Shown: piece by piece, positions 41,860-51,726 of the stretch
Layout of the letters: the number at the start of each line of letters is the position of its first letter
Position numbering within the stretch: position 1 is the first letter of the stretch
Assembly (NCBI RefSeq): GCF_003626535.1
Contig: NZ_RBAL01000001.1
Span: 496,001 to 560,000 of the forward strand
Length of the DNA: 64,000 bases
DNA from: Streptomyces hoynatensis
GTDB taxonomy: Bacteria > Actinomycetota > Actinomycetes > Streptomycetales > Streptomycetaceae
Direction of reading: 5' to 3'
Notes under the pieces: model-generated
Seen by the model: only the letters and a program-made list of their open reading frames with translations
What the model was told of the DNA's origin: nothing
Databases searched by the model: none
Translations under genes and position numbers: made by a program

Positions 41860-44343
41860 TCAGGGCAGGTCGAGTTCGCACCACACGGTCTTGCCGACCG
41901 GGCGGTTCCGCGTGCCCCAGCGCCGGGACTGCCGGGCGACCAGGTGCAGCCCGCGCCCGCCCTCGTCCTCCGCCGTGACCCGCCGCTCCCGGGGCGGTTC
42001 CGGCACGGGGTCGGTCACCTCGACGAGCAGCGAGCGGCCGCGCACCAGCCGCACCTCGATGGGGCCGCGGGCGTGCCGCACCGCGTTGGTGACCAGCTCG
42101 CTCACCAGCAGTTCGGCGCGGTCCACGAGCTCCGGCAGGTCCCAGGCGCGCAGCGTCTCGCGCACCCCGCGCCTGGCCCGGCGCACGATCTGCCGCTCCG
42201 CCGTGAAGGTCCAGCTCGCGACCCGGTCGCCCGGCAGGCCGCCGAGCCGGGCCACCAGCAGGGCCAGGTCGTCCGAAAGCCGCTCCTCGGTGCGCGGGCG
42301 CACCTCCCCGACCACCCGGTCGCAGACCTCCTCCAGCGGGGCGCCCGAGCCGACGGCCCGCGGCAGCAGTGCGCACAGCCGGTCCAGGCCCTCGGTGATG
42401 TCCTCGCCCCGGGTCTCGATCAGCCCGTCCGTGAAGAGGACGAGCAGCGAGCCCTCCGCGAGTTCGATCCGCAGCTCCTCGAAGGGGGCGTCGTCCACCC
42501 CGAGGGGCGCGCCCTGGGGGAGTTCGAGCGGCGCGGCGCGCCACGCGTCCCCCTCCCGGGTGACGAGCACCGGCGGCACGTGCCCGGCCTTGGCGAAGGT
42601 GCAGACGCCGCCGGCCGGGTCGTAGACGGCGTAGATGCAGGTGGCGAGCAGGGGGTCGTCGGAGTGCTGGGCGATGTCCCGGCCGATGCTGTTGAGCCGC
42701 CGCAGCAGCTCGGCGGGCGCGAGGTCGAGCCCGGCCAGGGTGCGGACCGCCGTCCGCAGCTGGCCCATGGTGGCGGCGGCCCGCAGCCCGTGCCCCGTCG
42801 CGTCGCCGATCACGAAGGCCACCCGGCCCCCGGCCAGCGCGATGACGTCGAACCAGTCCCCGCCGACCTCGGCCCCGCTGCTGCTCGGCACGTAGCGGTG
42901 GCCGGTCTCGACGCCGGGCAGCCGCGGCAGCGACTGGGGGAGCATGCTGCGCTGGAGCATCAGCGCGCCCTCCCGCTCGCGGGCGTACAGCCTGGCGTTG
43001 TCCAGGAGGATGCCGGCCCGGGTGGCCACCTCCATGGCCAGCGCCAGGTCCTCGCGGTCGAAGGGGACCCGCCCGCCGGTCCTGCCGATCACCAGCAGGC
43101 CGAGCACGGTGCCGCGGGCGCGCAGCGGCAGGGCCATCAGCGACTGGACCCCGAGGTCCTCGTAGATGACGGACCTGGGGTCGGGGCCGACGGCCGCCAT
43201 CAGCTCCTCCCTGGTCTCCGACAGGTGCGGGGTGCCGGTGGCGAGGATGGCGCCGAAGAGCGGCCCCGGCTGGAAGGCGCATCGCTGGTTGGGCCGCAGG
43301 CGGTGCCGGGCCGCCGCGTTCCCCTCCTGGGTGCCGATGCCGAGCTGGACCAGCCACTCCGAGCGCCGCTCGGCGGCGCTCGGCGGGTCCCCGCCCCCGG
43401 CGACCCGTTCCAGGAGCGCGACGGTGACGTAGTCGCCCAGCCGGGGCGCGAGGGCGCCGGCGAGCGCCCCGCAGATGCGCCGCATGTCGAGCAGGTCGCC
43501 CAGGGCGCTGCCGACGTCGTCGAGCAGGGCGAGGCGCTGCCGGGCGCGTTCGATCTTCTCCAGCGCCTCGCGCCGCTCGGAGACGTCCATCACGGTGCAC
43601 CCGACGCCGATGACCTCGCCCCCCAGGTCGGTGAGGCGGCCGAGCGAGAGGGAGTGGGCCCCGGTCCCGTCGGGGGAGGGGACGATCAGGTCGGTCACGG
43701 ACTCGCCGGTGCGCATCACCTCCCGCTGGATGCGGGAGATCTCCCGGGACATCGGGGCGGGCAGCACGTCGGGCACGGCCTTGCCGACCAGCTCGGTGCC
43801 GTGCCTGCCGTACAGCCGGGCGAGGGCCTCGTTGACCCGGGTGGCGCGCAGCTCGGTGTCGAAGACGGCGATGCCCAGGGGGGAGGAGGTGAACAGCCCG
43901 TCGAGGGTGGCCAGGTCCTGCTCCACGGCGGTCGCCTTGCCGCGCTCGATGACGCTGGCGAGCACGGCCGGCTTGCCCTCGGCGTCCCGCAGCAGCCAGG
44001 CCCTGGCCGCCAGCTCGACGACATGGCCGTCCCGGTGGCGCAGCGGGACGGGGACCGCGCTGCGCCAGTGGCCTTCCCGGAGCAGGGTGCGGTGGGCGTG
44101 GCGGGCGCGCTCCGCGTACACGAAGGGGTGCGCCACGGCGACGAAGTCGGTGAGCGGCCTGCCGACGGCCTGCCGCTCGCTCCAGCCGAGGATCGCCGCG
44201 GTGGCCGGCGCCCACAGCCGCACCCGGCCGCGGGTGTCGAGGATGGCGGTGCCGATCCGCAGCAGGTCGAGCAGCGAGCGCCGCGCCCGGCCGCCGGTGG
44301 AGGCGTCTTCCGGGCCTCGCGGATCGGAAGGTTCTGTCGTCAC
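41860..44343 (-). CDS. PAS-PAS-GAF-SpoIIE phosphatase with HATPase (anti-sigma-type) domain
   Basis: 827 aa multidomain regulator. PAS (about 25-130), PAS (145-260), GAF (280-450), PP2C-like SpoIIE phosphatase (about 480-690) with metal residues in E-V-G-G-D-W-F-D and G-D-A-T-G-H-G and L-F-T-D-G-L-I-E. Last is an RsbW-like ATPase (about 705-827) with N-box E-L-V-T-N-A-V-R-H and G-G-R-G-L. It can both dephosphorylate an anti-anti-sigma factor and, by its kinase-like domain, act on sigma/anti-sigma partners, which is common in Streptomyces. GTG start with a G-rich site. Confidence 0.94.
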   Translation of the reverse strand: MTTEPSDPRGPEDASTGGRARRSLLDLLRIGTAILDTRGRVRLWAPATAAILGWSERQAVGRPLTDFVAVAHPFVYAERARHAHRTLLREGHWRSAVPVPLRHRDGHVVELAARAWLLRDAEGKPAVLASVIERGKATAVEQDLATLDGLFTSSPLGIAVFDTELRATRVNEALARLYGRHGTELVGKAVPDVLPAPMSREISRIQREVMRTGESVTDLIVPSPDGTGAHSLSLGRLTDLGGEVIGVGCTVMDVSERREALEKIERARQRLALLDDVGSALGDLLDMRRICGALAGALAPRLGDYVTVALLERVAGGGDPPSAAERRSEWLVQLGIGTQEGNAAARHRLRPNQRCAFQPGPLFGAILATGTPHLSETREELMAAVGPDPRSVIYEDLGVQSLMALPLRARGTVLGLLVIGRTGGRVPFDREDLALAMEVATRAGILLDNARLYAREREGALMLQRSMLPQSLPRLPGVETGHRYVPSSSGAEVGGDWFDVIALAGGRVAFVIGDATGHGLRAAATMGQLRTAVRTLAGLDLAPAELLRRLNSIGRDIAQHSDDPLLATCIYAVYDPAGGVCTFAKAGHVPPVLVTREGDAWRAAPLELPQGAPLGVDDAPFEELRIELAEGSLLVLFTDGLIETRGEDITEGLDRLCALLPRAVGSGAPLEEVCDRVVGEVRPRTEERLSDDLALLVARLGGLPGDRVASWTFTAERQIVRRARRGVRETLRAWDLPELVDRAELLVSELVTNAVRHARGPIEVRLVRGRSLLVEVTDPVPEPPRERRVTAEDEGGRGLHLVARQSRRWGTRNRPVGKTVWCELDLP

Positions 44344-44408
44344 GCCATGCCCCCGTCGGGTCTGGGATAAATGTCCCTTTTACCCGATTGTGCATGGTGT
44401 GCCGAGGG

Positions 44409-44615
44409 TCAGCGCTGTGCGGGTGTCACCGGTTCCACCCGCTCCACGACGTAGTGGGCGGCGCGGGACGCGCCCACCCGGCCGTCGGTGCTCAGCTGCA
44501 GCCGCTGAATCAGCCGCTGGGCCTCGGCGCGCGTGGCGCACTGCCCGATCCGGTAGCGGCCGCCGTCCTCCTCCTGACGGATCACCTGCCAGGGCCGCAG
44601 GTTGGTGCCCTTCAT
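44409..44615 (-). CDS. Small SPOR-like protein
   Basis: 68 aa. W-Q-V-I-R-Q-E-E-D-G-G-R-Y-R-I-G and A-T-R-A-E-A-Q-R-L-I-Q-R-L resemble the short SPOR-like proteins that Streptomyces genomes carry in several copies. GGGGGGTG precedes the ATG. No signal or membrane segment. Function unknown. Confidence 0.8.
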   Translation of the reverse strand: MKGTNLRPWQVIRQEEDGGRYRIGQCATRAEAQRLIQRLQLSTDGRVGASRAAHYVVERVEPVTPAQR

Positions 44616-44660
44616 TCATCACCCCCCATCTGCATATGCCAGACCTTACGCCAGTGCCTT

Positions 44661-44699
44661 ACTCCCCGAACAGGGCGTCAGGAACTCCCCGAACAGGGC
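44661..44699. repeat. 16-bp direct repeat upstream of the SPOR-like gene
   Basis: actccccgaacagggc occurs exactly at 44661-44676 and 44684-44699, a 23-bp step (about two helical turns), 46-85 bp upstream of the SPOR-like start. A candidate activator or repressor site. The spacer 44616-44797 has no gene. Confidence 0.75.
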
Positions 44700-44797
44700 A
44701 TTTTCGTACGCCTTTGCCCCGCGCCAAGGGGGAGCAGGCCCGGCTCCCCGTCCCCCTGGCCGAGGGCGCGGCCCCGCGCTGAGCCGAAGGACACGCC

Positions 44798-46567
44798 CTA
44801 CCCGCCCGCCCCGGCGTCCCCGGCCGCCGCCGCCCGCCCCTCGCGGGCCAGCGCGTCCGCCCGCCAGGCCATCGGGAGGGCGAGCGCCGCGTCCTCCTCC
44901 CCGGCCTGGCGCGCCCGCCACAGGTGGTGGGCGGCCTCGGCCAGCCGGGCGCGGGCCGCCGTGCCGATCCGGTCCCGGTGGGCGGCCAGGAAGTCCTGGG
45001 CCGCGGCCAGCTCGCTGCCCGCGACGAGCAGGGCGTGGCCGAGCAGGGTGCGCGCCCGGCCCGCCCGCTCGCTCCCCTCGCGCTCCGGCCCCACCGCCTC
45101 GGCCAGCCGCCCGTCCACCTCCGCCAGGTCCCGCAGCGCGCCGAACGGGTCCTGCCTGGCCTCCCAGGCCCGGGCGAGCACCGGCTCCGCCCTGGCCACC
45201 AGGCCGTGTAGCGCGTGCTCCTCGCGCGCCTTGGCCAGGTCCGCCTCGGCCAGGGGCAGCTCCTCGGCCAGCCGGGCGCGGGCCTCGTCCAATTCGCGCG
45301 CCCGCCTGGGCACGCCCTCGGCGAGCGCCTCCGCCTGGACGACCGCCACCTGGGCGGCCCGCACCGCCCTGCGGCTCTCCTCGTCGGCGCGGCCCAGCTC
45401 CTCGACGACCCGGGCCAGCCGTTCCCTGGCGGCCTGCGGGTGCGCGCGGACCGGGTCGTCCGGCGGGAGCAGCCCGGCCGCCTGCTCCGCCCTGGCGATG
45501 TGCCCGGGGAGTGCGTCGGCCCTGGGGCGCAGGGCCCGCAGCGCCTCGCCGGGCTCCTGGGCCGGGCGCACGGCCTCCAGCCGGTGCCCTGCCGTCTCGC
45601 ACCTGGCCAGGATCTCCTCGAGCAGCCGCCGCCGCTCCTGCCCGTCCCGCCGCACCGCGGGGTCGTCGAGGTGGTGGCGGGTACGCAGCGCCGCCGCCGT
45701 CTCCTCGGCCGCCGCGCCGAGTTCGCGCGGCGGGTCGCCCGTCGCGAAGGACAGCTCGGCGGCACGGTCGCGCACCGCGTCGTCCAGGTCGATCAGCCGG
45801 CCGCGCGCCCTGCTGTTCAGCCGTTCGAGTGAGTCCTCCCCGGTCCCGCCCGGCGGCTCGGCGGCCTCGGAGGACCAGCGCCGCGGCACCAGCCGGCGCC
45901 GGCTGGGCACGCCGTGCCTGGCGAGGTACCAGATCAGCAGCGCGGCCACCACCAGCCCCGCGAGCGGCAGCACCAGGGACACGACGTGCTTGCCCCCGTT
46001 GCCGGGAGCGGTGTCGCGGGCGAGCCGGCCGGTGGACGGCGTGCCGACCGAGCCGACGGGGCCGGCGGAGTAGCCGTGGGCGGCGCCGAGCGCGGCGCCC
46101 GCCCAGTCGTGCGCCCGCAGCGCGGGGGAGATCTCGTGCCGGTCGACCTCCCTGAGCCGGGCCGCCGTCAGGCCGGAGGCGACGTCGGCGGAGACGGCGT
46201 GGCGGCCCTCGCCGGTGGCCACGGCCAGCAGCAGATCCCGGGAGCCGAGGCGATTGCGCACCGCGGCGAAGTCGGCCCAGGACTGTGGCTCGTGGCCGGA
46301 GAAGTCGTGCACGTACGCGACGAACAGCTGCAGGCCGGCGTCCGCCTCCAGCCGCCACAGGGCCCGTTGCACCTCGCCCTCCCGCCTGCCCAGCGCCCCG
46401 GCGCGGTCGGTGACCTGCCCGGCGGGGTCGAGGCGCACGGTGTCCGCGGCGGGGGAGGGGGCGGCCGGGGCGAGGGCCGCCGCCGGGGCGGGGGTGGGGC
46501 CCAGGACGGGGCCGAGGGCGCACGCCGCGACGGCCGCGGCCCGCGCGGCCGCGCGTGCTGCTCGCAT
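44798..46567 (-). CDS. TPM-domain membrane protein with long helical C-terminus
   Basis: 589 aa. Signal-like N-terminus (1-35), TPM domain (about 45-175: V-T-D-R-A-G-A-L, L-F-V-A-Y-V-H-D-F), one membrane helix (about 225-245), then about 340 residues of Glu/Ala/Arg-rich coiled coil. TPM proteins include photosystem II assembly and tail-anchored quality-control factors; in Streptomyces this architecture is common but its role is unknown. ATG 46567 is preferred over an upstream GTG because the hydrophobic signal follows it. Confidence 0.88.
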   Translation of the reverse strand: MRAARAAARAAAVAACALGPVLGPTPAPAAALAPAAPSPAADTVRLDPAGQVTDRAGALGRREGEVQRALWRLEADAGLQLFVAYVHDFSGHEPQSWADFAAVRNRLGSRDLLLAVATGEGRHAVSADVASGLTAARLREVDRHEISPALRAHDWAGAALGAAHGYSAGPVGSVGTPSTGRLARDTAPGNGGKHVVSLVLPLAGLVVAALLIWYLARHGVPSRRRLVPRRWSSEAAEPPGGTGEDSLERLNSRARGRLIDLDDAVRDRAAELSFATGDPPRELGAAAEETAAALRTRHHLDDPAVRRDGQERRRLLEEILARCETAGHRLEAVRPAQEPGEALRALRPRADALPGHIARAEQAAGLLPPDDPVRAHPQAARERLARVVEELGRADEESRRAVRAAQVAVVQAEALAEGVPRRARELDEARARLAEELPLAEADLAKAREEHALHGLVARAEPVLARAWEARQDPFGALRDLAEVDGRLAEAVGPEREGSERAGRARTLLGHALLVAGSELAAAQDFLAAHRDRIGTAARARLAEAAHHLWRARQAGEEDAALALPMAWRADALAREGRAAAAGDAGAGG

Positions 46568-46786
46568 TGGCCCAGCCCACCTCTCACCCCGAGTGACCCC
46601 GAGCCGCCTCACCCACGACGGTAGGCCCGCGCCGCGCCGCCCGCGACCGCGCCGCCCACCATCACGGCGCCCACGATCACGCCGCCCGCCCGCGGCCGGT
46701 CCGGTCCCGCGGCCGGGCACCCGCCCGGGCCCGCCGCCTCGCCTCGCGCCGCCGCGACCGCGGGCAGGGGTGCCCGGCCCGGGGGC

Positions 46787-47569
46787 TCAGTCGGAACGGC
46801 GGCGGCGGATCTTGCTGCCCAGCCACACCAGGGGGTCGTACTTGCGATCCACCGCGCGCTCCTTCATCGGGATCAGCGCGTTGTCCGTGATCTTGATCGA
46901 CTCCGGGCAGACCTCGGTGCAGCACTTGGTGATGTTGCAGAAGCCGAGCCCGTGCTCCTCCTGGACGGCCCGCTGCCGGTCCAGGCCCTCGCGGGACGCC
47001 TCGTCGAGGGGGTGCATGTCGAGCTCGGCCATCCGCATCAGGAAACGCGGCCCGGCGAACGCCTGCTTGTTCTCCTCGTGGTCGCGCACCACGTGGCACA
47101 CGTCCTGGCACAGGAAGCACTCGATGCACTTGCGGAACTCCTGCGAGCGCCCCACGTCCTCCTGCCGCATCCGGTACTCGCCGGGGGCGAGGCCGGCCGG
47201 CGGGACGAAGGCCGGGATCTCCCGCGCCTTCCGGTAGTTGAACTCGACGTCCGTGACCAGGTCCCTGATCACCGGGAACGTCCGCAGGGGCGTGACGGTG
47301 ATCGTGTCCTCCGGCGCGAAGAGCGACATGCGGGTCATGCACATCAGCCGGGGCCTGCCGTTGATCTCCGCGCTGCACGAGCCGCACTTGCCCGCCTTGC
47401 AGTTCCACCTGACCGCGAGATCCGGGGCCTGGGTGGCCTGCAGGCGGTGGATGATGTCGAGGACCACCTCGCCCTCGTTGACCTCGATCGTGAAGTCCCT
47501 GAGCTCGCCGGAGTCGGCGTCGCCGCGCCACACCCGGAACTTCGCCTCGTAGCTGGTGCTGGTGCTCAC
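46787..47569 (-). CDS. sdhB: Succinate dehydrogenase/fumarate reductase iron-sulfur subunit
   Basis: 260 aa. [2Fe-2S] cysteines in W-N-C-K-A-G-K-C-G-S-C with a distal Cys, then ferredoxin-type clusters in C-I-E-C-F-L-C-Q-D-V-C, C-N-I-T-K-C-C-T-E-V-C-P. GTG start overlaps the sdhA stop (GTGA). Transfers electrons from the flavoprotein to the membrane quinone site. Spacer 46568-46786 behind it shows no gene I can support. Confidence 0.97.
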   Translation of the reverse strand: MSTSTSYEAKFRVWRGDADSGELRDFTIEVNEGEVVLDIIHRLQATQAPDLAVRWNCKAGKCGSCSAEINGRPRLMCMTRMSLFAPEDTITVTPLRTFPVIRDLVTDVEFNYRKAREIPAFVPPAGLAPGEYRMRQEDVGRSQEFRKCIECFLCQDVCHVVRDHEENKQAFAGPRFLMRMAELDMHPLDEASREGLDRQRAVQEEHGLGFCNITKCCTEVCPESIKITDNALIPMKERAVDRKYDPLVWLGSKIRRRRSD

Positions 47570-49536
47570 CGGGCAGTCAGCTCCTCGTCCGTCAGGTATT
47601 TGGCCAGCTCTTCCTTCTCGAAGAGGCCGAGCAGGTCGCCGCGCATCGGCGGCAGTTCGCGGCGGGTCAGCCCGACCCTGCCGCCCCCGGGACGCAGCGA
47701 GCACAGCAGGTTGACCCGCCGCCACTCGCGGTCCATCCGCGGGAAGTCGTCCCTGGTGTGCCCGCCCCTGGACTCGGTGCGTTCCTTCGCGGCCAGCGCC
47801 ACGCACTCGCTGACCAGCAGCATGTTGCGCAGGTCCATCGCCAGGTGCCAGCCGGGGTTGTACTGCCGGTGCCCCTCGACGGCCACCCGCAAGGCCCGGT
47901 CGCGCAGCTCGGCCAGCCGCCGCAGGGCCTCGGCCATCTCGGACTCGCGCCTGATGATGCCCACCAGGTCGTTCATCGTCTGCTGCAGGGCCTGGTGCAC
48001 CGCGTAGGGGTTCTCGCTCCCCCCGGTGTCCTCGCCGCCCCCGCCGCCCTCGCGCGCGGCGGCCTCGAAGGGGGCGAGCGCCTCGGCCACCGCCGCCTCG
48101 ACCTGCGCCTCGGGCGCGGCCGGCCGCGCCGCGGTGGCCCCCACCCCCTCCCCGCCGGTGAAGGCGGCGGCGTAACGGGCCGCGTACAGCCCGGCGCGCC
48201 GGCCGAACACCAGCAGGTCGGACAGGGAGTTGCCGCCGAGCCGGTTGGAGCCGTGCATGCCGCCCGCCACCTCGCCGGCCGCGAAGAGCCCGGCGACGCC
48301 GGTGGCCGCCGCCGTGTCGGGGTCGACGTCGACCCCGCCCATCACGTAGTGGCAGGTGGGTCCCACCTCCATCGGCTCCCGGGTGATGTCCACGTCCGCC
48401 AGCTGCTTGAACTGGTGGTGCATGGAGGGCAGCCTGCGGGTGATCTCCTCGGCCGGCAGCCTGCTCGACACGTCGAGGAAGACCCCGCCGTGCGGGGAGC
48501 CGCGGCCCGCCTTCACCTCCGCGTTGATGGCGCGGGCCACCTCGTCGCGCGGCAGCAGCTCGGGCGGGCGGCGGTTGTGGTCCGGGTCCTGGTACCAGCG
48601 GTCGCCCTCGGCCTCGTCCTGCGCGTACTGGCTCCGGAACACGTCGGGGATGTAGTCGAACATGAACCGGCGGCCCTCGCTGTTGCGCAGCACGCCGCCG
48701 TCCCCGCGCACCGACTCGGTGACCAGGATGCCCTTCACCGAGGGCGGCCAGACCATGCCCGTCGGGTGGAACTGGACGAACTCCATGTTGACCAGCGAGG
48801 CGCCCGCGAGCAGGGCGAGGGCGTGCCCGTCGCCGGTGTACTCCCAGGAGTTGGAGGTCACCTTGAAGGACTTGCCGATGCCGCCGGTGGCCAGCACGAC
48901 GGCGGGGGCCTCGACGACGAAGAACGTCCCCGACTCGCGCGCGTAGCCGAAGACCCCGGCCACCCGCGGCTCCCCCGCCCCGTCGCCCGGCGGCTCCTCC
49001 GTCAGAATCCGGGTGACGGTGCACTCCTGGAAGACCTTCAGGCGCGCCTCGTAGTCGCCGGTCTCACGGAAGTCCTGCTGCTGGAGGGCCACCACCCGCT
49101 GCTGGAGGGTGCGGATCAGCTCCAGGCCGGTGCGGTCCCCGACGTGCGCCAGCCTGGGGTACTCGTGGCCGCCGAAGTTGCGCTGCGAGATCCGCCCGTC
49201 GGGCGTCCGGTCGAACAGGGCGCCCCAGGTCTCCAGCTCCCACACCCGGTCGGGCGCCTCCTTGGCGTGCAACTCGGCCATGCGCCAGTGGTTGAGGAAC
49301 TTCCCGCCGCGCATCGTGTCGCGGAAGTGGACCTGCCAGTTGTCCCCGGCGTTGACGTTGCCCATGCTGGCGGCGATGCCGCCCTCGGCCATCACCGTGT
49401 GGGCCTTGCCGAAGAGGGACTTGCAGATCACCGCCGTCCGCAGGCCCTGCTCGCGGGCCTCGATGGCCGCCCGCAGCCCGGCCCCGCCGGCGCCGACGAC
49501 CACCACGTCCCACGACTGCCGTTCCACTGTGCTCAC
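47566..49536 (-). CDS. sdhA: Succinate dehydrogenase/fumarate reductase flavoprotein
   Basis: 656 aa. FAD loop V-V-G-A-G-G-A-G-L-R-A, covalent-FAD His in A-H-T-V-M-A-E-G-G, dicarboxylate site with H-P-T-G-M and the H-G-S-N-R-L-G-G-N-S-L-S-D-L motif. An insertion rich in Gly/Glu occurs about residue 490-510 (E-G-G-G-G-G-E-D). The B-type chain length and fused layout with a five-helix anchor match the second Sdh complex of Streptomyces rather than the four-gene sdhCDAB. Confidence 0.97.
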   Translation of the reverse strand: MSTVERQSWDVVVVGAGGAGLRAAIEAREQGLRTAVICKSLFGKAHTVMAEGGIAASMGNVNAGDNWQVHFRDTMRGGKFLNHWRMAELHAKEAPDRVWELETWGALFDRTPDGRISQRNFGGHEYPRLAHVGDRTGLELIRTLQQRVVALQQQDFRETGDYEARLKVFQECTVTRILTEEPPGDGAGEPRVAGVFGYARESGTFFVVEAPAVVLATGGIGKSFKVTSNSWEYTGDGHALALLAGASLVNMEFVQFHPTGMVWPPSVKGILVTESVRGDGGVLRNSEGRRFMFDYIPDVFRSQYAQDEAEGDRWYQDPDHNRRPPELLPRDEVARAINAEVKAGRGSPHGGVFLDVSSRLPAEEITRRLPSMHHQFKQLADVDITREPMEVGPTCHYVMGGVDVDPDTAAATGVAGLFAAGEVAGGMHGSNRLGGNSLSDLLVFGRRAGLYAARYAAAFTGGEGVGATAARPAAPEAQVEAAVAEALAPFEAAAREGGGGGEDTGGSENPYAVHQALQQTMNDLVGIIRRESEMAEALRRLAELRDRALRVAVEGHRQYNPGWHLAMDLRNMLLVSECVALAAKERTESRGGHTRDDFPRMDREWRRVNLLCSLRPGGGRVGLTRRELPPMRGDLLGLFEKEELAKYLTDEELTAR

Positions 49537-49630
49537 TTCGTCTTCTTCCTTCTCCGGCTTCCTATGGACGGTGCTTCCCGCTCCGCGGCGCCCTCGTCCG
49601 CCGCCGGCCGCGCCGCGCGGCCACCCGCGG

Positions 49631-50440
49631 CTAGAACAGCCGGGGGTCGGAGAACACGTCGGTGGCGAGCAGGTACACGTACAGGTCCGTCAGCGCCAGG
49701 CTGGTCAGCGAGGCCCAGGCGAGCGCCATGTGACGGCCGTTCAGCCGGCTGACGAAGGTCCACATGCGGTAGCGCACCGGGTGGGTGGAGAAGCTCTTGA
49801 GGCGCCCGCCCATGATGTGGCGGCAGGAGTGGCAGGAGAGGGTGTAGGCCCACACCAGCGCGATGTTGACCAGCTGGATCAGGGTGCCGAGTCCGGCGTG
49901 GCCCCAGGAGTAGTCCTCGTCGCGGAAGCCGAGCACCGCATCCCAGGTGAGGATCAGGGCGATCGCGGCCGAGGCGTAGAAGAAGTACCGGTGGCTGTTG
50001 TTGAGGATCAGCGGGAAGCGGCGCTCGCCCGAGTAGGAGGAGTGCGGCTCGGCGACGGCGCAGGCGGGCGGGGAGGCCCAGAAGCTGCGGTAGTACGCCT
50101 TGCGGTAGTAGTAGCAGGTCAGGCGGAAGCCCAGGGGCAGCCCGAGGAAGATCAGCGCGGGCGAGAGGCCCCACCAGTCGCCGAACAGCGCCCAGTTGGC
50201 GCCGCCGCGCATCTCCTCGCAGTTGTCGGCGAGGCAGGGGGAGTAGAACGGCGAGACGTAGGGGGCCGCGTAGTAGTCGGCGTTGGCGAACGCCCGCCAG
50301 GTCGCGTACACGACGAAGGCGAGCAGCGCCACCACGGTGATCGCCGGGGAGAGCCACCAGCGGTCGACCCGCAGGTGGCGCTCTGCGATGGCGGCTCGCC
50401 TGCCGGCCTGACTGGTGCGCGAGGGGGTCTGGGTGGCCAC
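49631..50440 (-). CDS. sdhC: Succinate dehydrogenase cytochrome b/membrane anchor
   Basis: 269 aa with five hydrophobic segments. Candidate haem or quinone His in N-N-S-H-R-Y-F-F-Y, C-H-S-C-R-H-I-M-G-G and L-N-G-R-H-M. TAAGGAC before the GTG. Anchors SdhAB and passes electrons to menaquinone. Lies 94 bp upstream of sdhA. Confidence 0.93.
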   Translation of the reverse strand: MATQTPSRTSQAGRRAAIAERHLRVDRWWLSPAITVVALLAFVVYATWRAFANADYYAAPYVSPFYSPCLADNCEEMRGGANWALFGDWWGLSPALIFLGLPLGFRLTCYYYRKAYYRSFWASPPACAVAEPHSSYSGERRFPLILNNSHRYFFYASAAIALILTWDAVLGFRDEDYSWGHAGLGTLIQLVNIALVWAYTLSCHSCRHIMGGRLKSFSTHPVRYRMWTFVSRLNGRHMALAWASLTSLALTDLYVYLLATDVFSDPRLF

Positions 50441-50483
50441 GACGGGTCCTTAGGGGAGACGGAACGGGCGGGCTCTGGCGCGG

Positions 50484-50831
50484 TCAGGCCGGCCCCGGCC
50501 CGTGCCGCGCGCCCAGCCCCTCGTCGTCCGCGTCGGCCCACAGGCGCGGGTCGTAGGGCGCGTCGGGGACCGCGATCATCTCGCCCGCCGCGAGGTCGGC
50601 CGCCGTCACCGGCCGCGCCGTCGGCGGCTGCCCGGCGCGGCCGCCGGTGGGGTCTGGCCCCGCGGCGGCGAGCGCGGCGAGCAGGTCGAGGCTCTCGCGC
50701 AGGTGGTCCGTGCCGCTGCGCAGTCTGCGGATGTCGAGGCCGGTGCCGAGCTCCTGTTCGAGGCGGGAGACGCAGCGGGTGAGGTCGTCCAGGCACCGCC
50801 TGGCGGACCGCAGCTCCTCGGACACGGACAT
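50484..50831 (-). CDS. Small coiled-coil protein at the head of the sdh operon
   Basis: 115 aa; ATG with GGAGGTGG nine bases upstream. N-terminal heptad-like helix (about 3-50, S-E-E-L-R-S-A-R-R-C-L-D-D-L), then a Pro/Ala linker and a D-P-R-L-W tail. I do not recognise it. Its position 43 bp before sdhC suggests co-expression with the complex. Confidence 0.75.
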   Translation of the reverse strand: MSVSEELRSARRCLDDLTRCVSRLEQELGTGLDIRRLRSGTDHLRESLDLLAALAAAGPDPTGGRAGQPPTARPVTAADLAAGEMIAVPDAPYDPRLWADADDEGLGARHGPGPA

Positions 50832-50910
50832 CCCTTGCCACCTCCGTTGGTGGGGCATCGCCGGACGATGCGAGTGTGACGCGAAGCACACCCTGTTGGG
50901 AAGAGGGCCG

Positions 50911-51525
50911 TCAGTCGCCGGACGTCAGTGCGGCGAGCAACTCCCCGACGAGGTCTTCGTCGAGCGGCCCGCCCGTGATGAGGACCCGGTACCACAGGAC
51001 GCCGAAGACGAGGTCGAGCACGGTGCCCGGGGCCGGGCGCGGGGGCAGGTCGCCGCGCTCGCGGGCCCGCAGGACCACGGTGCTCAGCGCCTCGCGCCTG
51101 GTGGCGAGGAAGGTCTCGCGGAAGCGCCCGGCGAACTCCGGGTCGGCCAGCGCCTGGGCCACCATCGCCCGCAGCACCTCGGTCACCTGCGGGAGGCGCC
51201 CGAGGCGGAAGCTGTCGGCGAGGAACGCGCGCAGGTCGGCCGCGTACGAGCCGTGGTCGGCGATCGTCACGTGCGTCTCGGCCTTGAGGGCCAGCGCGTC
51301 GAGGAGCACGTCGCCCTTCGTGGGCCACCAGCGGTAGATCGTCTGCTTGCCGCAGCCCGCCCTGGCGGCGATGCCCTCGATCGTCAGCCCGGCGTAGCCG
51401 ACCTCGGAGAGGAGGGCGAGGGCCGCGGTCAGGATCGCCAGGCGGGTCTCCTCGCTGCGCTTGCGGCCCCGCCTGCGGGGGGCAGCGGCGGGCGTCTCGG
51501 CTCGGCGTTCCTGGTTCGTGGGCAC
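50911..51525 (-). CDS. TetR-family regulator
   Basis: 204 aa; HTH L-T-I-E-G-I-A-A-R-A-G-C-G-K-Q-T-I-Y-R-W-W and a TetR_C_11-like helical domain. GTG start. It lies upstream of the sdh operon on the same strand and divergent from the binding-protein gene at 51727, so it may regulate either. Confidence 0.93.
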   Translation of the reverse strand: MPTNQERRAETPAAAPRRRGRKRSEETRLAILTAALALLSEVGYAGLTIEGIAARAGCGKQTIYRWWPTKGDVLLDALALKAETHVTIADHGSYAADLRAFLADSFRLGRLPQVTEVLRAMVAQALADPEFAGRFRETFLATRREALSTVVLRARERGDLPPRPAPGTVLDLVFGVLWYRVLITGGPLDEDLVGELLAALTSGD

Positions 51526-51726
51526 CCGCCAAGCTTAATAGCGAGACGTTCCGGCTCGAATATCCCCGCGCCCGGCGCGGGGGAGGGAAGGCGGGCAGGG
51601 CCCGGCTGCTCCGCGCGGGTGGCCTGGGGCGCGGGGCCCGCCGTGTCGCCGCCGCACCCGGCAGGCGCTCACCTTCAGTGGGCGCATACGTGTGATCAAC
51701 GCACCGGTGGAGCCGGAGGTAACAGC

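Noticed and set aside
46610..46690. Short minus-strand peptide ending G-A-A-R-A-Y-R-R-G with a Gly/Val/Ala hydrophobic stretch
   Set aside because: Only about 23 residues from a GTG, no ribosome site, low complexity; cannot be supported as a gene.
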